Of a stretch of 56,475 bases of DNA, positions 23,909-31,491 are shown one piece after another; position 1 is the stretch's first letter, and the number at the start of each line of letters is the position of its first letter. The notes beneath the pieces are model-generated. The model had not been told where the DNA came from, did no database searches, and worked only from the letters and a program-made list of their open reading frames with translations. The DNA is from Candidatus Niyogibacteria bacterium (lineage in GTDB: Bacteria; Patescibacteriota; Minisyncoccia; JACROR01). A program made the translations under genes and the position numbers. The stretch is from the NCBI GenBank assembly GCA_016186495.1, contig JACPLO010000001.1, positions 110,753 through 167,227 on the forward strand, read 5' to 3'.

Positions 23909-24056
23909 GAAGCGAAGCGGAGGTGGACGAAAAGATAACTGCTTATCTTTTTTTCCGGTTCTTTGTGTAGCAAAGAAATTGCCGATGTGCCGAAGGCACG
24001 AGGCAATAGGTGGACGAAAAGATAAAAAAAATGTATCTTAACTTAATTAAGATGGG
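23909..24056. repeat. Hairpin-dense spacer with repeated GTGGACGAAAAGATAA units
   Basis: GTGGACGAAAAGATAA occurs twice (about 23923-23938 and 24012-24027). The first copy again pairs with a following TTATCTTTTT. Between them lie a hairpin TTCTTTG/CAAAGAA (23959-23977) and a nested hairpin with outer arms ATTGCC (23978-23983) and GGCAAT (24002-24007) and inner GTGCC-GAA-GGCAC. No convincing ORF is seen. Confidence 0.65.
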
Positions 24057-24140
24057 GGGCGCGTCGCATAGCGGCAATTGCATTTGGCTGTAAACCAAAC
24101 GTCCTAACGGACTACGGGGGTTCGAGTCCCTCCGCGCCCA
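24057..24140 (+). tRNA. tRNA-Tyr (anticodon GTA)
   Basis: 84 nt, with a long variable arm as expected for class II tRNA-Tyr. The acceptor GGGCGCG (24057-24063) pairs with CGCGCCC (24133-24139), with discriminator A. The anticodon loop CTGTAAA places GTA at 24090-24092. CCA is not encoded. The T-arm sequence is partly duplicated downstream (24261-24316). Confidence 0.93.
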
Positions 24141-24178
24141 TCGCGAGCGAATGCCTTTTGGCATTCGCGCGAGGGACT
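24123..24178 (+). repeat. 56-bp direct repeat, copy 1 (tRNA-Tyr 3' end plus downstream hairpin)
   Basis: Identical to 24261-24316 over 56 bp. It contains the last 18 bases of tRNA-Tyr and a hairpin CGAATGCC-TTTT-GGCATTCG (24148-24167). TTCGAGTCCCTC (24121-24132, T-arm) is also perfectly inverted as GAGGGACTCGAA at 24171-24182. Confidence 0.9.
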
Positions 24179-24260
24179 CGAAAGCCGGAGCGATGTTCCG
24201 CGAAGCGGAACAAGCGAGGCGGGGTCGCGAGAAATTTCCGTTAGGAAATTTACTTGTGAC
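24179..24260. other. 82-bp insert between the direct repeats
   Basis: It contains two perfect hairpins, GTTCCGC-GAA-GCGGAAC (24195-24211) and AAATTTCC-GTTA-GGAAATTT (24232-24251). There is no ORF. It looks like an insertion or duplication by-product bounded by tRNA 3'-end copies. Confidence 0.6.
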
Positions 24261-24316
24261 CGAGTCCCTCCGCGCCCATCGCGAGCGAATGCCTTTTGGC
24301 ATTCGCGCGAGGGACT
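24261..24316 (+). repeat. 56-bp direct repeat, copy 2 (tRNA-Tyr 3'-end fragment)
   Basis: An exact copy of 24123-24178 without the rest of a tRNA. This is the arrangement expected of an attachment-site duplication or a segmental duplication at a tRNA 3' end. Confidence 0.85.
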
Positions 24317-24331
24317 ATCTTGTTATATCAA

Positions 24332-24404
24332 GCCGATGTAGCTCAGCTGGCAGAGCAACTCCATGGTAAGGAGTAGGTCCGCGGTTCAAGTCCGCGCATC
24401 GGCT
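24332..24404 (+). tRNA. tRNA-Thr (anticodon GGT)
   Basis: 73 nt. The acceptor GCCGATG (24332-24338) pairs with CATCGGC (24397-24403), with discriminator T. Anticodon stem ACTCC/GGAGT with loop ATGGTAA gives anticodon GGT. T-arm GCGG-TTCAAGT-CCGC. CCA is not encoded. Confidence 0.95.
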
Positions 24405-24430
24405 CCGGAATTATTTATTTATCATTAAAT

Positions 24431-24589
24431 ATGAGCCAAGATAATTTAATAAAAATTCAATGCGGCGCCTGTAAAAGAGTTAATTATTGGTCTCGCAAAA
24501 ACAAGAAAAAAGTTGAGCGGAAGATTGAGCTTAAAAAATTTTGCAAATGGTGCCGGAAACACACCGCTCATAAAGAATCAAAAAAGTAA
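24431..24589 (+). CDS. rpmG: 50S ribosomal protein L33
   Basis: A 52-aa zinc-ribbon ribosomal protein: IKIQCGACKRVNYWSRKNKKK followed by ELKKFCKWCRKHTAHKES, with two Cys-x2-Cys pairs. It sits between tRNA-Thr and tRNA-Trp, as is common. The usual secE-nusG genes do not follow; a metallophosphoesterase gene takes that place. Confidence 0.95.
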   Translation: MSQDNLIKIQCGACKRVNYWSRKNKKKVERKIELKKFCKWCRKHTAHKESKK

Positions 24590-24612
24590 TTATTGGCCAT
24601 GCTGGCCAATAA
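24590..24612 (+). terminator. Palindrome between rpmG and tRNA-Trp
   Basis: A 10-bp perfect stem (TTATTGGCCA / TGGCCAATAA) with a 3-nt loop, without a clear T run. It may end or process the rpmG transcript ahead of the tRNA. Confidence 0.45.
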
Positions 24613-24614
24613 AT

Positions 24615-24685
24615 GGGCGCGTCGGTTAATGGCAAACCAACGGTCTCCAAAACCGTGACTGCAGGTTCAACTCCTGCCGCGCCCG
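24615..24685 (+). tRNA. tRNA-Trp (anticodon CCA)
   Basis: 71 nt. The acceptor GGGCGCG pairs with CGCGCCC, with discriminator G. Anticodon stem ACGGT/ACCGT with loop CTCCAAA gives CCA. T-arm GCAGG-TTCAACT-CCTGC. The 3' CCA is not encoded. Confidence 0.94.
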
Positions 24686-24707
24686 CAGTGAACAAAGTTT
24701 TTTTTAT

Positions 24708-24736
24708 TTGCCTTTTCTCTCAATAAAATTTATTAT
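24708..24736 (+). promoter_or_regulatory. Promoter of the metallophosphoesterase gene
   Basis: TTGCCT (24708-24713), 17 bp, TATTAT (24731-24736). The leader of about 40 nt ends with the SD AAAGGAGGAG before ATG 24783, unlike the leaderless style of many neighbours. Confidence 0.5.
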
Positions 24737-24782
24737 TAATTCAGCAGCTTGAAAATTTCATAATTTTAGAAAGGAGGAGATA

Positions 24783-25853
24783 ATGGCAAAAAAGAAAAAG
24801 CCGTCACCCGGTTTAAAGGCACGGGAGGAAATGCGTTTTGAAAGCCGTCTCGCAAAAGTCGGCCAGGAACTCAAGCGCGTTAAAACGAAATATCGTTCCG
24901 CATTAGATGAATTGATTATTCTTGAACGCCAGAACGAAGCGCTCGTGGCTTTCAGCGGCCCGGCGGAAACGTTCAAAATCAGCCCTAAAATACCTGTCGG
25001 CGACTCGGAATCAACCGCATTTATGATTGCCAGTGATTGGCATCTTGAAGAGGAAGTTGAACCAAGCGTTGTCAATGAATTAAATAAGTTTAACATTGAC
25101 ATTGCATATCGGCGTGCGACGCAGTTTTTTCGCAATGGGTTGCGGCTGGTGGAGATCAATCGGCAAGCGACTGTCATCAAGACGCTGGTTTTGGCGCTGT
25201 TGGGGGATTTTTTTTCCAACGATATTCACGAAGAGTTGATGGAAATAAATCAGCTGCTTCCAATTGATGCGGCGAACAAGGCGCGGGAGTTGCTGACGTC
25301 CGGTATAGTTTTTTTATTGGAAAACGGGAAGTTTGATGAGATTGTTATTCCGTGCCATTCCGGAAATCATGCCCGGACCACTTTGAAAAACCGTATTGCC
25401 ACGGAACGCGGCCATTCGCTTGAATATATGGTTTATGCGAGTCTTGCGCGGGAATTTAAGAACGAGCCGCGGTTAAAGTTTTTATTGGCTGACGGTTATC
25501 ATTCGTATATTGAAGTATATGGCCGGACGATTCGATTCCATCATGGCCATCAGATTCGCTATTACGGCGGCGTGGGCGGTATCTATATCCCGGTTAACAA
25601 AGCTATATCGCAATGGAGCCGGGGCAAGCACGCTGATTTGGATGTGTTTGGCCATTTTCATCAGGCCAAGCATGATGTGCGTTTTATCTCGAACGGCTCT
25701 TTAATCGGTTATAACGCGTTTGCGATTTCCATTAAGGCGGATTTTGAACCGCCTAAACAAGCATTTTTTTTAATGGATAGAAAGCGCGGCGTGACGATTT
25801 ATGCGCCGATTATGTTTGACGATAATAAAAAATTTGATAATAATAAAAAATAA
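24783..25853 (+). CDS. Phage-like calcineurin-type metallophosphoesterase
   Basis: A 356-aa metal-dependent phosphoesterase. The motifs in order are ASDWHLEE (D-x-H, near residue 84), LLGDFFSND (GD near 140), SGNHAR (GNH near 195), HHGHQIRYYGG (near 253) and FGHFHQAKH (GHxH near 290), a complete dinuclear metal site. The overall form resembles phosphoesterases carried on bacteriophage genomes. A Lys-rich coiled-coil N-terminus (about 1-60) precedes it. It has its own promoter, a strong SD and a classical terminator, sits right behind tRNA-Trp, and uses a more GC-rich codon set than its neighbours, all of which suggests horizontal origin. Confidence 0.8.
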   Translation: MAKKKKPSPGLKAREEMRFESRLAKVGQELKRVKTKYRSALDELIILERQNEALVAFSGPAETFKISPKIPVGDSESTAFMIASDWHLEEEVEPSVVNELNKFNIDIAYRRATQFFRNGLRLVEINRQATVIKTLVLALLGDFFSNDIHEELMEINQLLPIDAANKARELLTSGIVFLLENGKFDEIVIPCHSGNHARTTLKNRIATERGHSLEYMVYASLAREFKNEPRLKFLLADGYHSYIEVYGRTIRFHHGHQIRYYGGVGGIYIPVNKAISQWSRGKHADLDVFGHFHQAKHDVRFISNGSLIGYNAFAISIKADFEPPKQAFFLMDRKRGVTIYAPIMFDDNKKFDNNKK

Positions 25854-25860
25854 TAAAATT

Positions 25861-25887
25861 CCCCGACATTGCAGTCGGGGTTTTCTT
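25861..25887 (+). terminator. Intrinsic terminator after the metallophosphoesterase gene
   Basis: CCCCGAC (25861-25867) pairs with GTCGGGG (25874-25880), followed by TTTTCTTT. A classical hairpin and T tract. Confidence 0.92.
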
Positions 25888-25906
25888 TATTTAAGGAAGT
25901 TTATAT

Positions 25907-25912
25907 TATAAT
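25907..25912 (+). promoter_or_regulatory. -10 box for a leaderless PCMT-MltG transcript
   Basis: TATAAT ends 6 bp before the ATG at 25919, so transcription should start at the start codon. The -35 region is not obvious. Confidence 0.45.
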
Positions 25913-25918
25913 AATTTT

Positions 25919-27604
25919 ATGGAGAAAATGATTAAATTAACCGCTTATTTGCAGGATATCGAAGTGTTGAAATCCGAAGTTTTAATTTCAGCTTTTAAGG
26001 CCGTTGACCGCGCGGATTTTATGCCGAAAGAGGCGCGGGAAATGGCTTATCTTGACGAGGCCTTGCCGATCGGCGAAAGCCAGACTATTTCTCAGCCCTA
26101 TACGGTGGCGTTTATGCTGGAACTTTTAAATCCCCGGCCGGGCGAAAAAATAATGGATATTGGCGCGGGTTCGGGCTGGCAGTCGGCAATTTTAGCGGCC
26201 GTGGTTTCTTCCGGCAAATCCGAAGGAAAGGTGTTTTCCATTGAACGGCTCCCTTATCTTTGCGAATTTGGAAAGAAAAATATAGAAAAATATAATTTTA
26301 TAAAAAAAGGGATAATAAAGCATTATTGCCAAGACGCTTTGGAAGGATTGGCGGATGAAGCGCCGTTTGACAAAATTATCGCCGCGGCCGCGCTTAATGT
26401 CCAACATCGGATGTTGAACATATTTGACATTGTGCCTCTGGCTTGGAAAAATCAGCTGAAAATCAACGGGGTGATTGTCGTGCCGATCGGTTCTTCTATC
26501 TGGAAATTCATTAAAAAAGAAGACAATGTTTTTGAAAAACAAGAATTTCCCGGCTTTGCTTTTGTGCCGTTTGTTTACCCCGTTAGAAGTAAGACGCCAG
26601 AGCCGTCTACCGTTCCGTTTGCAACGGAACGAACTCCCGTTAAAAATAAAATAAAAATTTTATCATTAATGCTTGCCGGCGTTTTATTTTTAACAGGCAT
26701 ATTTTATTATTTGTTTTTTTCTCCGCCGTACCGCGAATTTCCGGAGAAAACGGAAAAAATTTTTAATGTTGAAAAGGGAAAAAATTTAAGCGAAATTTCC
26801 CGGGATTTAAAAAATAAAGGATTTGTAAAAAACAATTTTGTTTTTAAAACGGTCTTTTCGCTGATGGCCGGGGAGAATAAAATCAAAGCGGGCGATTATT
26901 TGTTTGAGAAGCCGCTTTCCGTCTGGGAGATTAAAAATCGCCTGGCAAAAGGAATTTACGGAATAGCGCCGTTAAAAGTTACCATTCCCGAGGGTTGGAC
27001 AGTTAAAGACATCGGGTTTTATTTTGAAAATTTAGGGACATTTTCTGCCGAAGAATTTTATTCGCTTTTTACTCAAGAAGAAGGTTATTTGTTTCCCGAC
27101 ACTTATTTTTTTAACGCTGATAACTTAAATCCGGAAATTATCGCAAAAACAATGCGGGAAAATTTTGAAAAAAAAATAACGCCGGAGATAACGGCGGAAA
27201 TTGAACGGCAAGGAAAAAATCTTAAAGAAATAATTATTATGGCTTCAATCATTGAAAAAGAAATGGGCTCGGACGATGACGCCCGCGTCATTTCCGGCAT
27301 TTTATGGAAAAGGTTTGAAGCCGGAATGGGTCTGCAAGCGGACGCGACTCTTACTTACATTATTGCTAAACCGTCGCTTAAATTAACGGAAGAAGATTTA
27401 GCCGTTGATTCGCCGTATAACACTTATAAATATCGCGGTTTGCCGCCGGCGCCTATTTCAAATCCCGGACTTAAAGCTATTCAGGCGGCGATTTTTCCGG
27501 AAAAATCGCCTTACTGGTATTATCTTCATGACCGCGAAGGCCAGCCGCATTATGCCGTTACGTTTGAAGAACATATTGAAAATAAGCAAAAATATTTGCA
27601 ATAA
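25919..27604 (+). CDS. Fusion of PCMT-like methyltransferase and MltG-like endolytic transglycosylase
   Basis: A 561-aa single frame with two complete domains. Residues 1-218 are a protein-L-isoaspartate O-methyltransferase-like domain: RADFMPKEAREMAYLDEALPIGESQTISQPYTVAFMLELL and the SAM motif IMDIGAGSGWQSAIL. Residues about 220-243 (PVRSKTPEPSTVPFATERTP) are encoded by a palindromic element. A membrane helix (ILSLMLAGVLFLTGIFYYLFF) and a YceG/MltG domain follow, with IIMASIIEKEMG (catalytic Glu), QADATLTYI and YRGLPPAPISNPGLKAI. MltG cleaves nascent peptidoglycan outside the membrane; PCMT repairs proteins in the cytoplasm. The fusion topology (PCMT inside, MltG outside) is feasible. Two separate genes are the usual state. 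Confidence 0.85.
   Translation: MEKMIKLTAYLQDIEVLKSEVLISAFKAVDRADFMPKEAREMAYLDEALPIGESQTISQPYTVAFMLELLNPRPGEKIMDIGAGSGWQSAILAAVVSSGKSEGKVFSIERLPYLCEFGKKNIEKYNFIKKGIIKHYCQDALEGLADEAPFDKIIAAAALNVQHRMLNIFDIVPLAWKNQLKINGVIVVPIGSSIWKFIKKEDNVFEKQEFPGFAFVPFVYPVRSKTPEPSTVPFATERTPVKNKIKILSLMLAGVLFLTGIFYYLFFSPPYREFPEKTEKIFNVEKGKNLSEISRDLKNKGFVKNNFVFKTVFSLMAGENKIKAGDYLFEKPLSVWEIKNRLAKGIYGIAPLKVTIPEGWTVKDIGFYFENLGTFSAEEFYSLFTQEEGYLFPDTYFFNADNLNPEIIAKTMRENFEKKITPEITAEIERQGKNLKEIIIMASIIEKEMGSDDDARVISGILWKRFEAGMGLQADATLTYIIAKPSLKLTEEDLAVDSPYNTYKYRGLPPAPISNPGLKAIQAAIFPEKSPYWYYLHDREGQPHYAVTFEEHIENKQKYLQ
26578..26650. repeat. Palindromic element at the PCMT-MltG junction (copy H)
   Basis: It starts CCCCGTTAGAAGT (26578-26590), includes hairpins AGACG/CGTCT (26592-26608) and GTTCCGTT-TGC-AACGGAAC (26612-26630), and ends ACTCCCGTTAAAA. 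It is translated from PVRSK in the same frame as the PVKF copies and contains no stop codon. Confidence 0.7.
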
Positions 27605-27632
27605 AACTATCTCGGCTGCATAATAAAAAGTT

Positions 27633-28745
27633 ATGAAAAAACCTAAAGTCTTCGTGGCTCTTTCCGGCGGAGTGGATTCTTCCGTGGCGGCGGCTCTTCT
27701 TAAAAAAGAAGAGCGTTTTGATATTATCGGCGCGCATATGATTTGCTGGAAAGACGCCGTGGCCCGCGCGAAAAATGAAAGATGCGCGGCGGAACGCGAT
27801 GCCGAAGATGCGCGGCGGGTGGCGGATAAATTGGATATTCCTTTTTATGTTTTTGATTTTACCGAAGAATACCGCGAAAAAGTTTTTGATTACATGGTCA
27901 GGGAATACCGAAGCGGCCGGACGCCAAACCCAGACGTAATGTGCAATAAAGAAATCAAGTTTGGGATTTTTTTGGAAAAAGCCATTTCTTTGGGAGCGGA
28001 TTTCGTGGCGACTGGCCATTATGCGAGAGTAAAGAATGTTCGGTTTGAAGAACAAAATACCGTTTCGCTTTATCAAGCAAAAGATAAAAATAAAGACCAA
28101 TCTTATTTCCTTTGGACTTTAACGCAAAATCAATTAAAACACGCTCTTTTTCCGATAGGCGATTACACGAAAAACGAGGTGCGCGAAATGGCGCGTAAAT
28201 TTAATTTGCCAACCGCGGAAAAAAAAGATTCGCAGGGGCTTTGTTTCGTGGGTAAAATTGATTTCGCGGAATTTTTAAAAGGTTTGATTTCAGCTCATAA
28301 AGGCGCGGCGGTCAGCGCGGCTGGCCGAAAAATCGGCGAACATGACGGAGCGGAATTTTATACCATTGGCCAAAGGCATGGCATTGGCGTCGGAGGAGGA
28401 GAATTGCCGCTTTATGTCGCTCAAAAAGACATCAAAGCGAATGTTATCGTGATGGTTGAGAAAGATAATCCTCTTCTTTATAAAAAAGAGCTTATGGCCG
28501 GAGATATAAACTGGATAGCGGGCAAATCGCCTAAATTGCCGTTTAAATGCGAAACGCGCGTCAGATACCGCCAGCCGCTTCAAGAGGCGAGAATTATGAA
28601 TGATGAATCAAGGATTAAAGTTGTTTTTAATAAGCCGCAGAGAGCGGTGGCGCCGGGACAATCCGTGGTTTTTTATTTACCCGCCGTAGCTTCAGCAAAG
28701 GCGGGCGACAAAAAACAAGTATTAGGCGGCGGCATTATTTGTTAA
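27633..28745 (+). CDS. mnmA: tRNA-specific 2-thiouridylase MnmA
   Basis: A 370-aa ATP-pyrophosphatase that thiolates U34 of tRNA Lys, Glu and Gln. The PP-loop SGGVDSSVAAALLKKE is at residues 10-25. The first catalytic Cys is in NPDVMCNKEIKFG and the second in DSQGLCFVGKIDF. HYARV, the DQSYFLWTL motif and the C-terminal beta-barrel (YTIGQRHGIGVGGG, RYRQPLQEA, AVAPGQSVVFYL) are present. It starts 28 bp after mltG. Confidence 0.95.
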   Translation: MKKPKVFVALSGGVDSSVAAALLKKEERFDIIGAHMICWKDAVARAKNERCAAERDAEDARRVADKLDIPFYVFDFTEEYREKVFDYMVREYRSGRTPNPDVMCNKEIKFGIFLEKAISLGADFVATGHYARVKNVRFEEQNTVSLYQAKDKNKDQSYFLWTLTQNQLKHALFPIGDYTKNEVREMARKFNLPTAEKKDSQGLCFVGKIDFAEFLKGLISAHKGAAVSAAGRKIGEHDGAEFYTIGQRHGIGVGGGELPLYVAQKDIKANVIVMVEKDNPLLYKKELMAGDINWIAGKSPKLPFKCETRVRYRQPLQEARIMNDESRIKVVFNKPQRAVAPGQSVVFYLPAVASAKAGDKKQVLGGGIIC

Positions 28746-28841
28746 AAACATCATATTGTCAGAATTTTTTGAAAGAAATATAATTAAAGTTAATAAAGTC
28801 GATTTTAAAAACTAATCAATTAAACAAAGTATTTTTAAAAA

Positions 28842-29189
28842 ATGAAAACCGCTAAAAAATCCAATAAAAAAGTTTTGCCAACCGTTCTAAATCAATATCT
28901 GAAAGCCGATCTTTTTAAAGCTTTAAATACCGAAGCTCTTTTGCCAGAAGAGAGGGTGTCTTTGCTGGAGTCTGTCGGAGAAGTCGTGAACAAGCGAATT
29001 ATCATGAGATTGATGCGAAAACTTTCTGACGAACAAAAAGACCAGCTTGATTTGATTCTGGCCGAACATCCAAAAGAAGATTTCGCGCTTGGACGTTTTT
29101 TAAAGTCGGAAATGCCGGATTTACAGCAAATTATCAATGAAGAAACCGCCGGCTATAAAAAAGAATTGATTGATACTTTTAACGCTTAA
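28842..29189 (+). CDS. Small helical protein, possibly DUF5663-like
   Basis: A 115-aa, mostly helical, charged protein without a membrane segment. The pattern LLPEERVSLLESVGEVVNKRIIMRLMRKLSDEQKDQLDLIL resembles short Parcubacteria proteins annotated DUF5663; I hold this only as likely. Function unknown. The large membrane protein gene follows after 14 bp, so both may be one operon. Confidence 0.65.
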   Translation: MKTAKKSNKKVLPTVLNQYLKADLFKALNTEALLPEERVSLLESVGEVVNKRIIMRLMRKLSDEQKDQLDLILAEHPKEDFALGRFLKSEMPDLQQIINEETAGYKKELIDTFNA

Positions 29190-29203
29190 TTTGAATATAA
29201 ACC

Positions 29204-31441
29204 ATGGAGAGTGAAAAAAATTTTAAAAATTCGGAATCCGGCCGCATAAAAACTGAAAAAGAAAAGATGATTGAAAAAGGAATAATCACTCCGGAAGAAC
29301 CTGAAAAAGAATTATCGTTTAATATCCCTGAAAAAGATATAAAAAAAGAAGAGTTATCGTTTGATGTTTCTAAAGAACCTGAAAAGATTATTGAAAAAGA
29401 ATTATCGTTTGATGTTTCCGTAAAAGAAAAAGTTTCCGAAAGAACAAAAGAAGAATCCCGGCTTGGCAAAGATGAAACTTTGACTCTTTATCGGCTTTTG
29501 CGCGGGAAAGGAGAAAACGCGGAAGAAGTTCCGGCTGATTTTAAATTGCCTGCGGAAATGGAAAAAAACGCGGCTGATTTTTTTAAAACCAGAACCCGTT
29601 ATGTTGAGGAATGGGATAAACACCAGCAAACATTAAAAACACTGGAAAAATCCAAAGGAAAAGAAGGAGATATTGAATATATTGACGCCCGAAGATATCT
29701 GGAAAACGCGGATGCCTCTTATAAATTGGCTTTAGAAAGATTAAAAAGAGACGTTGTCGGCTATAAATACCGGGAAAAAATTAAGGAATTTCCCGAAGCC
29801 GCCGCAAAAATAGGAAAGAAAAAAGAATATGCCGCGGCAAGCGCGTCCGTGATGGTTGGCATAGCAAAATTAATCAACGCTGATCTTGAGAAGATTAAAA
29901 TGGAGAAAATGAGTGAAAGAAATGAACAAGAAAAAGGCAGAATGCGAAAACTTTGGGATAAGTATACCGGATTATCGCGCGGGAAGAGGCTTTTTCTGTC
30001 AGCCGGCCTTTCCGCGGGTTTTGCAGGGGCCGGAATTGCTTTCGCGCTTGGTCCGGGCGGCTGGCTTCTCGCGGCCGGCGTTGCCGGCCATCGCGGATTG
30101 AGAACTTTGGGCGGTGGCGCGATTGCCAGCGGATTGAACGCGCTTGGCCGAAAAATTTTCGGGTCTAAATTCGGCAAAGAAAGAATGGAAAGTTTAACTC
30201 AAGAAACAGGGGCAATTGAAAAAGAAATTTTGGTAGAAATAGAAAATCAAAGAAAATTGCCAAAAAGCGAGAAAAATAAATGGCGGATGATGGAAATTAT
30301 TGATTGCCACAGCGACGAATACGATAAAAAATTGAAAGATATCGGACGCCGCGAAGGAAAAACTAATATGATCATAGCGCTGGCCAGCGGTTTAATCGGC
30401 GGCATTTCGGCGGCAGGGCTGGATTGGTATTTCAGCCGGCCAAAAGTTTCGGAAGTGGCTGAATTGGCGGAAATAAAAAAAGGAGCGGCGCCGATTGAAC
30501 CAAACGGATTAAAAGTAGAAAGCGAAATTTCCGCTGTTAAAGAAGCAGCCGAGATTTCCCAATTAAAAGAAATCGCGCCTTTGAAAATTGGCGTGCGCGG
30601 GCCGGAAGGAGCGATTATTGATTATTTTAAAGGTAATCCCGAAATGGCCAAGAAATTCGGCTGGGACGGAATAAAAGATTTAAAAGATTGGTCCGGAATA
30701 AAAGCCCATCAATTATGGTTTGAAGACGCTCAAGAAGCCTTAAAAAATCAGGAAATTTTAAATAAACTTAAATCGCTCGGTTATTCCCAAGATATAGAAG
30801 GTTACGGCCAGATGATGCGCCGCATTGGAAAAGGATTTGTGGAACTTGATCCCAAAACCGGCAAAATGGATTTAGCGGACAGCGCCGAGTATTTGAAAGC
30901 CGTCAAAGGCGCGGGAACATCGGTTGAAAGCGGATTGCTGGCTGAAAACGGAATGTCAGGAATTGAAACAGCACAATCCGTCAAGCCGCGGTTTAATCCC
31001 GAAGAAGCCGCTGTCAGGCACGCCGGCGATCAAAGAGAATTGGAGCATTATATAACGGGACAGGAAGGCGGTTTAAAACCTCCGGCTGAAATAGAAACCG
31101 ATGGAGTCTCTTCATCGCGCGAAATGCCGGGTTTTATCCAAAAAGCCGGTTCGGAATTAAGTCCTCTAAATCCAATGGAAATTTCCAGCGCAGACAAACA
31201 AGCCGTTGATTTAATCGGCCAAATTAAATCAGGAGAATTGACGGTTGATAAATTCAGCGCTGACTATGCCAAAGAACTGGGAGGAACCAAAGGCATGAGC
31301 CCTGAATTAAAAGACAATTTAGCGAAAACATTTGAGGCCTTAAAATCTTCAGATCCGATGAAAAGATTGAACTCCGAAGTAATTTTTAAAGCGATGATGC
31401 GAAAATTAATGGCGATAAGGAAAACTTTTAGAAATATCTGA
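29204..31441 (+). CDS. Large membrane protein of unknown function
   Basis: A 745-aa protein. The first 90 residues are acidic/Lys-rich with three near-copies of the motif ELSF(D/N)V, encoded by a repeated DNA string near 29310-29420. A helical part follows, then hydrophobic segments at about 261-295 (LFLSAGLSAGFAGAGIAFALGPGGWLLAAG) and 389-410 (MIIALASGLIGGISAAGLDWYF). The long C-terminal part contains WDGIKDLKDWSGIKAHQLWFEDAQEAL, which may be extracytoplasmic. It has the look of CPR-specific membrane proteins encoded near secretion genes. No function is assigned. Confidence 0.6.
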   Translation: MESEKNFKNSESGRIKTEKEKMIEKGIITPEEPEKELSFNIPEKDIKKEELSFDVSKEPEKIIEKELSFDVSVKEKVSERTKEESRLGKDETLTLYRLLRGKGENAEEVPADFKLPAEMEKNAADFFKTRTRYVEEWDKHQQTLKTLEKSKGKEGDIEYIDARRYLENADASYKLALERLKRDVVGYKYREKIKEFPEAAAKIGKKKEYAAASASVMVGIAKLINADLEKIKMEKMSERNEQEKGRMRKLWDKYTGLSRGKRLFLSAGLSAGFAGAGIAFALGPGGWLLAAGVAGHRGLRTLGGGAIASGLNALGRKIFGSKFGKERMESLTQETGAIEKEILVEIENQRKLPKSEKNKWRMMEIIDCHSDEYDKKLKDIGRREGKTNMIIALASGLIGGISAAGLDWYFSRPKVSEVAELAEIKKGAAPIEPNGLKVESEISAVKEAAEISQLKEIAPLKIGVRGPEGAIIDYFKGNPEMAKKFGWDGIKDLKDWSGIKAHQLWFEDAQEALKNQEILNKLKSLGYSQDIEGYGQMMRRIGKGFVELDPKTGKMDLADSAEYLKAVKGAGTSVESGLLAENGMSGIETAQSVKPRFNPEEAAVRHAGDQRELEHYITGQEGGLKPPAEIETDGVSSSREMPGFIQKAGSELSPLNPMEISSADKQAVDLIGQIKSGELTVDKFSADYAKELGGTKGMSPELKDNLAKTFEALKSSDPMKRLNSEVIFKAMMRKLMAIRKTFRNI

Positions 31442-31450
31442 AATATTTTT

Positions 31451-31464
31451 ATCCCGTTAAAAAA
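31451..31464. repeat. Half-copy of the CCCGTTAAAAA element end
   Basis: ATCCCGTTAAAAAA lies 10 bp after the stop of the large membrane protein gene and matches the end at 49446. No partner end is visible. Confidence 0.35.
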
Positions 31465-31491
31465 TACTCTGCTTACCCTGTCTGCATTAAA

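Noticed and set aside
23943-24369. ORFs on both strands across the tRNA-Tyr region (for example peptides with ARRDSNPRSPLG on the minus strand).
   Set aside because: They are translations of tRNA and hairpin repeats; the sequence is explained by the tRNA gene and its duplicated 3' end.
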